A stretch of DNA of 64,000 nucleotides from Plecoglossus altivelis (GCA_036571765.1 BROE01000024.1:14847041-14911040), one strand, 5' to 3'; shown: positions 45,286 to 57,320, counted from the first letter of the stretch. The notes: a model not told the origin generated them from the sequence alone. Numbers and translations are program-made.

Positions 45286-46410
45286 GGTGTTCGGAGGAGG
45301 GAGGTGGTGTTAGAGGGAGGTGGTGTTCGATAGAGGGAGGTGGTGTTAGAGGGAGGTGGTTTTAGATAGAGGGAGGTGGTGTTAGAGGGAGGTGGTGTTG
45401 AATAGAGGAAGGTGGTGTTGAATAGAGGAAGGTGGTGTTAGATAGAGGGAGGTGGTGTTGGATAGAGGGAGGTGGTGTTAGAGGGAGGTGGTGTTGAATA
45501 GAGGGAGGTGGTGTTAGAGGGAGGTGGTGTTAGATAGAGGGAGGTGGTGTTGGATAGAGGGAGGTGGTGTTCGATAGAGGGAGGTGGTGTTAGATAGAGG
45601 GAGGTGGTGTTCGATAGAGGGAGGTGGTGTTAGATAGAGGGAGGTGGTGTTCGGAGGAGGGAGGTGGTGTTAGATAGAGGGAGGTGGTGTTGGATAGAGG
45701 GAGGTGGTGTTGGATAGAGGGAGGTGGTGTTAGAGGGAGGTGGTGTTGGATAGAGGGAGGTGGTGTTAGATAGAGGGAGGTGGTGTTGAATAGAGGGAGG
45801 TGGTGTTGGATAGAGGGAGGTGGTGTTCGATAGAGGGAGGTGGTGTTAGATAGAGGGAGGTGGTGTTAGAGGGAGGTGGTGTTCGATAGAGGGAGGTGGT
45901 GTTAGATAGAGGGAGGTGGTGTTAGAGGGAGGTGTTGTTAGAGGGAGGTGTTGTTAGATAGAGGGAGGTGGTGTTAGAGGGAGGTGTTGTTCGATAGAGG
46001 GAGGTGGTGTTGAATAGAGGGAGGTGGTGTTAGATAGAGGGAGGTGGTGTTAGATAGAGGGAGGTGGTGTTAGATACAGAGAGGTGGTGTTCGGAGGAGG
46101 GAGGTGGTGTTGGATAGAGGGAGGTGGTGTTAGATAGAGGGAGGTGGTGTTGGATAGAGGGAGGTGGTGTTAGAGGGAGGTGGTGTTAGATAGAGGGAGG
46201 TGGTGTTAGATAGAGGGAGGTGGTGTTGGATAGAGGGAGGTGGTGTTAGATAGAGGGAGGTGGTGTTAGATAGAAGGAGGTGGTGTTCGGAGGAGGGAGG
46301 TGGTGTTCGATAGAGGAAGGTGGTGTTAGATAGAGGAAGGTGGTGTTCGGAGGAGGAAGGTGGTGTTCGGAGGAGGGAGGTGGTGTTCGATAGAGGGAGG
46401 TGGTGTTTCT
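45286..46410. repeat. 20-bp (and 14-bp) GATAGAGGGAGGTGGTGTTA minisatellite
   Basis: About 60 units. Shorter ones lack GATA/AATA. Variants TTGGATAG, TTCGATAG and TTCGGAGG are interspersed. Confidence 0.96.
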
Positions 46411-46658
46411 CCACACTCCTCCTGTCGTCTGCCTTCTGCCTCCTGCACGCTCTCTCTGCTAATTACTCTGTGCGTCTGAGGAAGACCTGCCAGGGGAGAC
46501 AGCAGGAGAGACCTACAAACCCAGTTAAGGCAGAACCAGACTTCCCTGTTGCTCTCGATTGCTTCATCTGACCTGTTGGGTGTGTGATGTCTCTGAATGG
46601 TGATGATGGCTGTGGGGAAGAGGGGGTGGGGGAGGGGGGGAGGAGGTGGGGTGGAGTC
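46411..46658. other. Short unique block between two arrays
   Basis: Unique to about 46612, then G-rich AGGGGGTGGGGGAGGGGGG. No exon recognised. Confidence 0.5.
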
Positions 46659-47375
46659 TTCCCTGTGCAGAGAGAGAATGGTGGTAGGGTCTTCCCTGTG
46701 CACAGAGGAAGGTGGTAGGGTCTTCCCTGTGCAGAGAGAGGAAGGTGGTAGGGTCTTCCCTGTGCAGAGAGAATGGTGTTAGGGTCATCCCTGTGCAGAG
46801 AGAGGAAGGTGGTAGGGTCTTCCCTGTGCAGAGAGAGGATGGTGGTAGGGTCTTCCCTGTGCAGAGAGAGGAAGGTGGTAGGGTCTTCCCTGTGCAGAGA
46901 GAGGATGGTGGTAGGATCTTCCCTGTGCAGAGAGAGGAAGGTTGTAGGGTCTTCCCTATGCAGAAAGTTAGGGATAGGTTGTGTAGGGGATCTTTCCCTG
47001 TGCAGAGAGAGAATGGTATCGGTTAGGGTCTTCCTGTCGCAGAGAGAGGCTTGGTGGTAGGGTTATTCCCGTGGTTTGCAGAGAGAGGAAGGATGTAGGT
47101 CTTCCCTGCTGCAGAGATGAGTTGGTGGTAGGGTCTTGCCCCTGTGCAGAGGAGAAGATGGTGAGGTAGCGGTCTTCCCTTGTGCAGGAGAGGAAGGTGT
47201 GGTCTTCCCTGTTGCAGAGGAGGATGGTGTAGTTAGTGTTCTTCCCTGATGCAGAGGTCTCAGAAGAGGTGATGGTGGGTAGGGATCTTCCCTGTTGCAG
47301 AGAGAGGATAAGGTTGTAGGCGTCTTCCCTTATGCCAGAAGAGGATGGTTCGGTAGGGGCGTCTTACCCGAACAG
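46659..47375. repeat. About 33-bp minisatellite, right half indel-ridden
   Basis: Units GGTAGGGTCTTCCCTGTGCA plus GAGAGAGGAAGGT are clean to about 46970. From about 46990 nearly every unit carries single-base insertions or deletions. Confidence 0.92.
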
Positions 47376-47815
47376 CAGCATGCTTAAGCCGTGCGGATGA
47401 CAACAGCCGCGTTAATGGAGAGAGCCCATCAGTCCTGAGTCTTTAACCAGCCAATAATCATAGCAGTCATAAATGATGTGCTTGCCGCTAGTCACACATT
47501 GAGCTGGCAGCTTTCTAGGCTCAGTGCGGCTGAACTGCGCCCACATCTAACTCCCCCAGCTCTCCCACTGGTCACTGCTAGTGAAGTCGATATCAATTAG
47601 GCTAAAGCACTGTGCAAAAAGCTCCCATTTAACAAATCCAGCTGCAGGCTATGATTATGGATCTTTCACGGGATATTGACTGGAGAGGCAGCAGCTTAGT
47701 AAGTGGGATGACCATGGTGATACTCAGCAGCGATTATCTACCAAGGTAGCTCGAAGAGTGTGTATGTTCGGGATTGCCCCAGACAAAACTGCTCTGTTTC
47801 GTACGGTTTGTGATT
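47376..47815. other. Unique block, conserved-element-like
   Basis: No repeats. ATCAATTAGGCTAAAGCACT and CATTTAACAAATCCAGCTGC resemble homeodomain/E-box-rich enhancers. Conservation untested. Confidence 0.35.
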
Positions 47816-48125
47816 GTGAGGGTGGGGTTGTGGGGGGTTGAGAGGAGGTGAGGGAGGGGAAGGGCAGGTAAGGGGAAGAGAGGCTGTGGATGCGGTAGGA
47901 GAGGGAGAGAGGCTGGAGACTGAGGGTGAATATAGGGGAGAACAGGGGAGGGTAAGGGCGGTGGAAAAGTGGGGAAGGTATAGGGGTGGAAGGGTGAAAG
48001 GGGAGGAAGAGGGTGGAAGGAGTGTTGAAGAGTGTGAAAAGGGGGAAGTGAAAGGGGGAGACGAGGAGCGAGAAAGCGAGAGAGGAGATGGCGGAAGGGG
48101 GGAGGAGAGGGGGCGGAGAGCATGC
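47816..48125. repeat. Purine-rich GGGAAGAGGGTGG tract
   Basis: Irregular G/A-rich sequence with many GGGG and GAGAG. Open frames on both strands are compositional. Confidence 0.85.
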
Positions 48126-48449
48126 GAACCATCCCGTCCTCATAGCACCTTCTCGTCCTATAGGTTGTCCTTCACGTGTGTGCAATTACTGTATAATTAT
48201 GTAGATAATTACTGTATGGACAAGATTAATAACTTTATTAGCTCAAACGTTCACGTTTAAAAGTAGGAAAACGTACATGCGGATCTGGTAGAGCTAAATT
48301 TGCTAAAAGTCAATTAACAGGGTGGTTCTGTAACTCATTACTCACGTATTTCACCTTGGAAAGGCACCTTGAAACGCTACATTTAAAATGTAGAAAAAGG
48401 TCAGAAAGTGCCGTAATTAAGACAGGAAGAAGAGTGTCTGACTGATAAA

Positions 48450-48605
48450 GAGAGCAAGTTCTCCTTCCTGTTGAGAGTAAGTTCTCCTTCCTGTTGAGAG
48501 TAAGTTCTCCTTCCTGTTGAGAGCAAGTTCTCCTTCCTGCACCACACTGACTAGACCATCCACCACACTGACTAGACCATCCACCACACTGACTAGACCA
48601 TCTAC
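48450..48605. repeat. Two adjacent short arrays (23-bp and 21-bp)
   Basis: AGTTCTCCTTCCTGTTGAGA repeated four times (48457-48537), then CACCACACTGACTAGACCAT repeated three times (48539-48605). Confidence 0.93.
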
Positions 48606-48716
48606 AGGTTTTAACACTGACCAGTCCACCTGCCTATGTGTGTGATGTCATCATGTCTCCCTACCTGCTGAATGGAGTGTTGTCCACAGTGCTGTCCTCT
48701 GTAATGGTGGTCAGAT

Positions 48717-49428
48717 CCTCCTGTCAGGCCCAGACAGGGAAGCACATCCTGCCAGGCCCAGGCAGGGAAGCACATCCTCCTGTCAGGCCCAGGCAGGGAA
48801 GCACATCCTGTCAGGCCCAGGCAGGGAAGCACATCCTGTCAGGCCCAGGCAGGGAAGCAAATCCTGTCAGGCCCAGGCAGGGAAGCACATCCTCCTGTCA
48901 GGCCCAGGCAGGACAGCACATTCTGCCAGGCCCAGGCAGGGCAGCACATCCTCTTGTCAGGCCCAGGCAGGGAAGCACATCCTGCCAGGCCCAGGCAGCA
49001 CAGCACATCCTCCTGTCAGGCCCAGGCAGGGAAGCACATCCTGCCAGGCCCAGGCAGGGAAGCACATCCTCCTGTCAGGCTCAGGCAGGGAAGCACATCC
49101 TGTCTGGCTCAGGCAGGGAAGCACATCCTGTCAGGCCCAGGCAGGGAAGCACATCATCCGGTCAGGCCCAGGCAGGGAAGCACATCCTCCTGTCAGGCCC
49201 AGGCAGCGAAGCACACCCTGCCAGGCCCAGGCAGGGAAGCACATCCTACTGTCAGGCCCAGGCAGGGAAGCACATCCTGTCAGGCCCAGGCAGGGAAGCA
49301 CATCCTCCTGTCAGGCCCAGGCAGCGAAGCACATCCTGCCAGGCCCAGGCAGGGAAGCACATCCTCCTGTCAGGCCCAGGCAGAACCACATCCTGTCAGG
49401 CCCAGGCAGGGAAGCACATCCTCTGTCT
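48717..49428. repeat. 28/31-bp minisatellite
   Basis: About 24 units of GTCAGGCCCAGGCAGGGAAG plus CACATCCT, with or without an extra CCT. The plus frames stay open (QAQAGKHIL). Not coding. Confidence 0.95.
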
Positions 49429-49963
49429 TATCAGAACCTATTACCCCATTCCACTTTCTTATTAAAAGCTCCGTAATTTGTGATTTTTCTTACGTGATGT
49501 AATTATGATGTATCATTTCCCTCAAATAACGGCCATGTCCCTCTCTCTGTGTTAATTTGAGCGTGTGAACTTTATACTTTGAACTAATTGGTTGCTGTCG
49601 AATTCCCCTGAATGTGAGTAATTTGATCAGGTATTCCATAACCATTGTACAATTTAATTTGAGTAATTTAATTGGATTTGACTGTTCATTTCTGGGCCAC
49701 TCCCGAGTCAGTATTCAAGAGCGGCCTTCAGTAACCTGAGGCGGGAGCTGTCTACCAGTCCCTCACGTCTGCATGGAGCAGGTCTCCAACTCCCCGACAC
49801 TCTCGCTCAGCCAGCTGGCTCTGGGGGGGAGGCGCAGCGCAGAGAAAGACTGACTCAACGCACGTCCAGAAGCCTCTGGTTCAAATCCACCTCACGGGCA
49901 ATGCTTTGTCTGAAAAAATCTGCTAAATTAACACGTTGTTTGTTATTGTTCATCTACAAAGAT
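49429..49963. other. Unique block containing a SINE-like relic
   Basis: Unique AT-rich sequence to about 49700, then the SINE-like part. No exon recognised. Confidence 0.45.
49830..49930 (+). mobile_element. Degenerate tRNA-derived SINE fragment
   Basis: CTCTGGTTCAAATCCACCTC matches a tRNA B-box-like promoter. It is followed by GCTTTGTCTGAAAAAATCTG-CTAAATTA, resembling the GGATAAAAGCGTCTGCTAAAT tail of fish SINEs. The A box is unclear. Confidence 0.45.
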
Positions 49964-50090
49964 GGTGGAAGGCTGGAGGTTTCTTGAGAACAGTGGTGTT
50001 CTAAGGAGACGGTTCCTTGAGAACAGTGGTGTTCTGAGGAGACGGTTCCTTAAGAACAGTGCTGTTCTGAGGAGAACAGTGGTGTACAGG
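49964..50090. repeat. 33-bp repeat, about 3.5 copies
   Basis: GAGAACAGTGGTGTTCTGAG plus GAGACGGTTCCTT. GAACAGTGGTGTTC is a near-palindrome in each unit. Confidence 0.9.
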
Positions 50091-51582
50091 GACAGTTCCA
50101 CCAGAAGGAACGAGCAGAAGTCCCTTGCTATTATTCATCTCTTAGATATTGTGTGGAACAGATCTTTTCTGGGAATTCCGCAATAAAATGACTGTTATTT
50201 ATCATTACCAGGCTCTTTATCATTTAGTCAATAAAGGGCCTCTCCCCCCACCTCCCCCCGCCTCCCCCCATCTCCCCCCCTTCCCTCCGTCGTGAGCTGG
50301 GAGTCAGATATCTGTATTAGTCTCTCAGCGCCCCGGGGCGAACCGTGTCAAAAGCTAAATCATGATCAGGCCCGGCTTTCTGGCTAAATTGTGTATGAAG
50401 GCTGCAGGCAGAAAAGGTGCACATGCTCATTACTGGAGACAGAGAGAGAGAAGTTTGCACACAACAAGGACTCTCTCTGCCACCTCACAGGAGGGGGGGG
50501 GGGAGATCTTGAAAAACACTGTCTCTCTAACCGCTACACTTTACGAGGCAAAGGCAAAGATGTTTGTAGTTCTTGCAAGTCCCTCGTTTGTCCTAAAACG
50601 ACACGTGAGACACACTATCCGCCGTTGCAGAAGTGATGTTGCATAGCTACCCCAGACTTTCCGCATGCTAGGCTTCACCCTGACCCCGATAATAACTGCA
50701 ACTTCTCCTCTCAAAGTTCCTCAGATCAGATCTGGATGCAGCTCAGGGGTGCTGGCGTTGCATCAAGGGAGGTGAGGGGCTTGCTAGCGAGCAGGTAGCG
50801 GCATTGCTAGCCAGGCACACAGAGCTCCTCTCACCTTTAGGACATTATCACCTTGCCCCGGCTCTGGGACTGCTCCGTACCCTGCAGGCTGCCACTTCCT
50901 GCTAGCGCTAATTAATTAAGAGGGCAGGTTGGCCGCAGTGGAGAGCAGCCGTGAGCCCTTTCATCTAGCGCAGACAGGATGCCTAGAGATTTATCACCTA
51001 GCTGCAATGCCGCTCCCCAGTTCAAAGAACAAGAGTCAGAGGAGTTAGCGGCTAGGCTGGAGCTAGCCACGCTTGGGCTAGCAAGCTTTGTTGTGGCGGG
51101 GTTGCCTGGGAAACCAGGTTTTTGTCTTGGGCTTTCCTTTGATCATATTCTGAGAGATTTCATTCATTAACTCGTTTATGTGACTGAATGACTAAGCCTG
51201 TCTTGGTGGAGCTGGGAGCGGTGTGTGTCAGAACATTGTCAAGTACGCAGCAAACACACTCCCCTGCTACACACCAAACTCCTCTGAAACTACAGTAGAC
51301 TTTTCTTTCTTTTGTCTCCGTGTGTTTACAACACAGACCTCCGAACACAGCAGGCAGGAGAATCAAACTGCAACACACTCGACAAACAAGTGGAGTGAAA
51401 TAATATGGCCACGTTTAATGAAAGGTTAAATTTTCATTTACTCACTATTGACTGAGCTGAAAGGGCCATTATTTCTTGTATTGGCATGATGTGGCCCATT
51501 AGCGTTGTATTGGAATTGGTTTGGCGGTTTTTTTCCACTGTTCAGAGTTGAGAGATTGCTTCAAGCTACAGTGAAAGAGGAC
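50091..51582. other. Unique block, no gene seen; element-like parts
   Basis: 50240-50285 is C-rich. 50890-51010 (GCGCTAATTAATTAAGAGGG) looks like a homeodomain-motif element. No exon recognised. Confidence 0.4.
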
Positions 51583-51680
51583 CTGGGTGTGTGTGTGTGT
51601 GTGATTGAGTGAGTATGTGTCTACCGTACAGTGTATGTTTGTGTGGGTGTGCGTGTGTGCGTGTGTGTGTGTGTGTGTAA
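51583..51680. repeat. (GT)n microsatellite
   Basis: GT runs with GATTGAGTGAGTATGTG interruption. Confidence 0.92.
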
Positions 51681-52567
51681 AAACTCCAAGAACTTTCTCT
51701 GCTTACTTCAGGTGGTTCTCCAGATCGGGTGATAATTTCCCCATTGATCTGTTGTTGCCCAGACAACACATCGATGACAATCTAATTCTGTCCAGCAGAT
51801 TGTTTCAGCAGCTCCTCTGCCAAGTGACAAGACACATGGCGGGCCGTAGCTAACCCAATCAGAGGAGGCCGACTCAATCCAGATTAAGTCACCCTGCAAA
51901 CCAGGGGCTTGCACCACGGAGAGCGAGTCGTTCAGAGAAAGCTTCTAATTGGATAGATCTGGGAGGATGTGTATCAGGTGAGCGTGTGCGCGTATTTGTT
52001 CAAACGATTCCTCATTTAAATTGGGTTCTCAAGACGATACAAATATGGTGAGGAGACATTTGCATGTGCCCACTCGATACATCACCGAAGCTCAGGTGAA
52101 AAGGACACGTTAACAAGACAAGATTTCCTTTCTGTTTCATAAAACTACACAGCCACACCTACATCAGCAACATATATTTACATATAGTTTAAGATTTAGC
52201 AGGACGAGAGAAGCTTGTAGTTGAGTTAGACGCTGATCTGTGGGCATGTGTGAACCTTTCTGTGCTGCACAAACACCGTGATCCGATGTGACGTGTTCCT
52301 TTGTTCAGAGAGCCAGACACTGCAGAGAGGGCAGATGGCCTCAGATCACCCAGGTCAGCGTGCCGACTGAGAACACGCCATCACCTCGCCCTAACCATGC
52401 CATCTGTCTCAGCACCAAGGTCACCAGAACAGGCCCACCAGATCAGTAACCGAGCAGCAAGTTGTTCATGACACGCAGTCCTTCATGTTCTCTCTCTTGT
52501 CGGCCTTAAAGCGATGTCATATACAACCAGATACAGGTTCACAATGCTCTCTGTTACTTCTCTGTGA
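51681..52567. other. Unique block with octamer-like motif
   Basis: No exon recognised. ATTTGCAT (octamer, POU-type) lies near 52058 within unique AT-rich sequence. Confidence 0.4.
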
Positions 52568-52985
52568 TTATCGCTTCCAAAGAATCATTCAGATGTTTAT
52601 GACTCAAGGATCCAAAGTATCGTCCAGATGTTTATGACTCAGGGATCCAAAACATCATTCAGATTTAGGGATCCAAAGAATCATTCACATGTTTATGACT
52701 CAGGGATCCAAAGTATCGTTCACATGTTTATGACTCAGGGATCCAAAACATCGTTCAGACGTTTATGACTCAGGGATCCAAAGAATCATTCAGATGTTTA
52801 TGACTCAGGGATCCAAAACATCGTTCAGATGTTTATGACTCAGGGATCCAAAACATCGTTCACATGTTTATGACACAGGGATCTAAAGCATCATTCAGAT
52901 GTAAATGACTCAGGGATCCAAAACATTATTCAGATGTAAATGACTCAGGGATCCAAAGTATCGTTCAGACTCAGGGATCTGAGTC
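52568..52985. repeat. 35-bp minisatellite
   Basis: About 12 units of TGTTTATGACTCAGGGATCC plus AAAACATCGTTCAGA. TGACTCAG, an AP-1-like site, is present in most units. Confidence 0.94.
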
Positions 52986-53384
52986 ATCTGATCCCAGTGA
53001 TCACACAACACATCTCAGGTTCTCCCAGTTTTGTATGAAAGACTCTGCTGATTGAAGACTCAGTTGTTCCCTGTGCTGTCCGTGTCGTCAATCTTTTCCT
53101 GGAACTGTTACAGCATTTAACAAACATGCCCCCTGCCATGTCCAGGAGACGCCCCGGCAACGCCCCGGCAACGCCCCCCGGTGTGCTCGCTCTTCCTGCC
53201 AGCTCAAGGCTTCCTCATCCTGAACGTAAACAGTTGCTTTCTTTACAGGCTGTCTGAGGCGTGTGCCACCTGCTGAGAACTTGTAAAGGCCCGGATCTTT
53301 TATCTGCTGCCGGGCCACGCCTTGTTGCTGAGCTATCACCATGGTAACACAGCGTCCAGGACAACTGCATGTGCTCAACACTCC
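52986..53384. other. Unique block, no gene seen
   Basis: CGCCCCGGCAA is repeated at 53150-53175. No exon recognised. Confidence 0.45.
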
Positions 53385-53945
53385 ACCTCATCCACCTTCT
53401 CCTCCCTGTCCTCCTCCTCCATGTCCTCCACCTCCTCCTCCATGTCCTTCACCTCCTCCTCCACCTCTTCTACCTCCTCCTCCATGTCCTCCACCACCTC
53501 CTCCATGTCCCCCACCTCCTCCTCCATGTCCTCCGCCTCCTCCTCCACCTCTTCCACCTCCTCCTCCATGTCCCCCACCTCCTCCTCCATGTCCTCCAAC
53601 ACCTCCTCCATGTCCTCCACCTCCTCCTCCATGTCCTCCACCTCCTCCTCCATGTCCTCCACCTGCTCCTCCATGCCCTCCACCTCCTCCTCCATGTCCT
53701 CCACCTCCATGTCCTTCACCTCCTCCTCCACCTCTACCACCACCTCCTCCATGTCCTCCACCTCCTCCTCCATGTCCTTCACCTCCTCCTCCATGTCCTC
53801 CACCTCCTCCTCCATGTCCTCCACCTCCATGTCCTTCACCTCCTCCTCCACCTCTACCACCACTTCCTCCATGTCCTCCACCTGCTCCTCCATGTCCTCC
53901 ACCTCCTCCTCCATGTCCTCCACCTCCTCCTCTACCTCTTCCACC
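53385..53945. repeat. 21-bp CACCTCCTCCTCCATGTCCTC minisatellite
   Basis: About 27 units, plus strand almost only pyrimidines apart from ATG/CAC. The 21-bp unit is seven codons, so Pro-rich, Leu/His and (minus) Glu/Val or Gly-rich frames stay open. Not coding. Confidence 0.95.
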
Positions 53946-53969
53946 CCGGTTGCTGATTAATAGTTTCCT

Positions 53970-54195
53970 GTAGATGGTCAAGGAGAGAGAAAGAGAGAGA
54001 GAGGAAGGGGGAGGGAGAGAGAAAGAGAGAGAGAGGAAGGGGGAGGGACAAGGTGGAATAGACAGAGAGAGAGTGGGAGGGAGAGGGGGAGAGGGGGAGG
54101 GAGGGAGAGAGAGGGAGGGAGAGGGTGAGAGAGGGATAGAGGGGGAGAGAGGGGGAGGGAGAGAGGGGGAGGGAGAGAGGGGGAGGGAGAGACGG
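53970..54195. repeat. GA-rich purine tract
   Basis: GAGAGAGAGGAAGGGGGAGG units, then GGGGGAGGGAGAGAG. It faces the pyrimidine array at 53385-53945. Confidence 0.92.
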
Positions 54196-54744
54196 TGGAA
54201 ACTCGTTATCTGCCCCCTCATGTTACTAATGTTGGATTGTTGGGGGTGTGTTTGTAGACAAAGAAAACTTCCTAGTGGCGGGACAGGGAGAAGGCCAGGA
54301 AGCTCAAGAACAGATCCAGATGTTTCTCTCCCTTGTCAACATCCACAACAAGGTTGTTTCCTGTTTAAGGTTCAGACATAAACTACAGACAAATGAACGC
54401 TGAGACACTGACTAGTGAAGTTTAAAACAAACAAACACACAACCATATACTGTATGCATACACACAAATATATATTTTTGCAATGTGTGTGAACGTGAGG
54501 GGTACAGTAACATCTCTCTGGCAGGGCAGAGGCTGTTGAAGCTGCACTACGGGTCCTTACATTAATATTTAAGTATAGGAGCCATGGACCCCAACCTCAT
54601 TCATTATTAGCAGCTCCATCAGAGCCACGATGTCTCTGGTGAGGACAGCCAAGCCAGGCAGAGAGGCAGCTGTCTGTGAGGGGCTTGTATCTCCTTCTCC
54701 CCTGTGCACCCAGAGCACAGAGAATCGTTAGATTGGGGCCTCTA
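54196..54744. other. Unique block, no gene seen
   Basis: No exon recognised. Confidence 0.45.
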
Positions 54745-54972
54745 GCGTGGGGGAGGGGGAGGGGGAGGGAGGCGAGGGGAGAGGAGGGATGGGGAGAGGG
54801 AGGGAGGTGAGGGAGGGAGGGAGGCAGGAGGGGAGGGGAGGGGAGGGGATGGGATGGTAGGGAGGGAGGGAAGGTAGGGCGGGAGGGAGGGAAGGAGGGA
54901 GTCGAGGAGGTGAGGGAGGGGGGAGGGAAGGGCAGGTAGGGAGGTGAGGGAGGGAGGGGAGGGGAGAGAGAT
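54745..54972. repeat. GGGA/GGGGA purine tract
   Basis: GGGAGGGAGG and GGGGAGGGGA runs with high G-quadruplex potential. Confidence 0.92.
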
Positions 54973-55097
54973 GAGGGCCTGTGTCTGAGTAGCTGATTGT
55001 CCTGACCCTTCATAGGGTTGCTCTCCTGGACAGAAGCTCTGCAGGTCCCTGGTGGGTCTGCTGGATCTCATCAGCTCTGATTTCGTCGAGAGACTTT

Positions 55098-55360
55098 ACG
55101 TACGTACGTACATACGTGTGTGTGTGTGTGTGTATAATTGTGTGTATAGATGTGTGTGTAGATGTGTGTCTGTGTGAATGTGATGTGTGTATAGATGTGA
55201 GTGTATATAGATGTGTGTACAGATGTGTAAATAGATGTATACATCTATACAATGAATGTTTGTGTGTGTACAGATGTGTATGTGTATAGATGTATGTGTG
55301 TGTGTGTGTATAGATGTGTGTGTGTGTGAATGTTTGTGTGTGTACACATGTGTATAGATG
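55098..55360. repeat. GT-rich repeat with GTATAGATGTGTGTG
   Basis: TGTGTATAGATGTGTGTGTA units. A preceding TACGTACGTACGTACATACG run (about 55098-55116) is self-complementary. Confidence 0.9.
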
Positions 55361-55449
55361 GAGTCCTTCTCCATCATCAGCTCCTCATGTCTGAAAATGG
55401 TTTAAGGACTCCTGGGAACCGTCCAAACAGGCCCCAACTCTAATGTACG

Positions 55450-55625
55450 ATAACCCAACACACACACACACACCCAACACACACACGCGTCCAACACACA
55501 CACACACCCAACACACACACACCCAACACGCACACACCCAACACGCACACACCCAACACACACACCCACACACATCTAAACACATCTAAACACATCTATA
55601 CACACAAACACACACAAACACAACA
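55450..55625. repeat. CA repeat with CACCCAACACA units
   Basis: ACACACACCCAACACACACA units, then ACACATCTAA repeats. Confidence 0.92.
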
Positions 55626-55689
55626 CACCAAAGACTCAAAAACACAAGACTCGCACACGTCACAGAAGCACACACATTTCGCTTCACAG

Positions 55690-56336
55690 TAGTTATCCTA
55701 TACAGCTATATACTATAGAGCAGTCATCCTATACAGCTATATACTATAGAGTAGTCATTATATACAGCTATATACTATAGAGTAGTCATTATATACAGCT
55801 ATATACTATAGAGTAGTCATCATATACAGCTATATACTATAGAGTAGTCATCATATACAGCTATATACTATAGAGTAGTCATTATATACAGCTATATACT
55901 ATAGAGTAGTCATCCTATACAGCTATATACTATAGAGTAGTCATTATGTACAGCTATATACTATAGAGTAGTCATCCTATACAGCTATATACTATAGAGT
56001 AGTCATCATATACAGCTATATACTATAGAGTAGTCATTATATACAGCTATATACTATAGAGCAGTCATCCTATACAGCTATATACTATAGAGTAGTCATC
56101 CTATACAGCTATATACTATAGAGTAGTCATCCTAAACAGCTATATACTATAGAGTAGTCATCCTATACAGCTATACACTATAGAGTAGTCATCCTAAACA
56201 GCTATATACTATAGAGTAGTCATCCTATACAGTACAGCTATATACTATAGAGTAGTCATCCTATACAGCTATATACTATAGAGTAGTCATTATATACAGC
56301 TATATACTATAGAGTAGTCATCATATACAGCAGTTC
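55690..56336. repeat. 31-bp AT-rich minisatellite
   Basis: About 21 units of TATACAGCTATATACTATAG plus AGTAGTCATCC, with few substitutions. Confidence 0.96.
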
Positions 56337-57038
56337 TATACAGATGGATGGGGTTCCAGGCCTCCTCTCTCCCCAGACCCACCTCAAAGCAGCCCCACAT
56401 GCTGGAGCAAATCAAGTCCTGACCTGAAGCATTTGTGGAACATTCTAGTCTCATCTGGGTGGCGTGTAGCAGTGAGGAACGGTGTGTTTGCGGTGAAACA
56501 TGGCTGCCATGCCAGCCAAGCCTCCATACATCACAGCTGCTGCTGTCGCTCGCTTTATTGAGAGCGAAAACAAAGGCTTGACTCGCTGAAATCATTATTT
56601 CTGAGGACGATTTTTCAGAAAAGCACCAAAAGCTTTTGTGCTGGAGTCCGCAGGAGAGGAAGCTGATGTACGACCGTGTGACTGATCTCTCTTCTCCGAA
56701 CGAGAGAAAAATGAGCAACAGAGACGAGCAGTTTCTGACGATTTCAAACTTTAGTTTCACTTGTGAATGATGGTGACTCACCATGTGCATTTATATGGGG
56801 AGATGTTTTCTGTCGTGCATCAAGCCTGTTTCTATGCATTCTGTGTCTTTACTGGTTTGAAAATGATACGTTCTGAAGTACATGTTCAATAAACATGTTG
56901 TGGGCTATGTGTGGAATAAAGAATATGTTCTCTCTCAAGTCGAACGTGACTGAGCCACTGGACGATATGTTAAGCGAATTGATCCGAGGCGAACACACAA
57001 TCATCATCAGCAGTCACCGTTAATGAGTTTCCATCTAT
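56337..57038. other. Unique block, no gene seen; element-like part
   Basis: 56520-56620 (TTATTGAGAGCGAAAACAAA) contains a SOX-like AACAAAGG. The 166-codon minus frame at 56290-56790 has no recognisable domain and starts in the neighbouring repeat. Confidence 0.4.
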
Positions 57039-57190
57039 CTCTAAAACGCACATACACAGACACACACACACATACACAGACACACACACACATACACAGG
57101 CACACACACATACACAGGCACACACACACCTTCACAGGCACACACACCTACACACTCATGCCTATGTACAAACACACCCACACAAAATCA
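57039..57190. repeat. CA minisatellite with CATACACAGGCAC units
   Basis: ACACACATACACAGACACAC units. The following 57235-57300 is TTCC/CTTCCC-rich up to the gap. Confidence 0.9.
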
Positions 57191-57320
57191 CACCCTTCTT
57201 CAAAACCTCCATTCACAACTAGAATGACGGCCCTTCCTTCCTTCTTTCTTTCCTTCCCCTTCTCCCTTCCCTCCCTCCCCTCCTCCCTTACCTTTACTTT
57301 TGTTCTGAGTTGTCTTTTCA

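Noticed and set aside
48638..49465. 275-codon QAQAGKHILPGP-type frame
   Set aside because: Encoded by the 28/31-bp minisatellite; no flanking coding sequence.
53322..54221. Pro-, Leu/His-, Ser-, Glu- and Gly-rich frames up to 277 codons
   Set aside because: 21-bp pyrimidine array; multiple frames open simultaneously.
56290..56790. 166-codon minus frame
   Set aside because: No recognisable domain, begins or ends in the 31-bp array, no codon or splice support.
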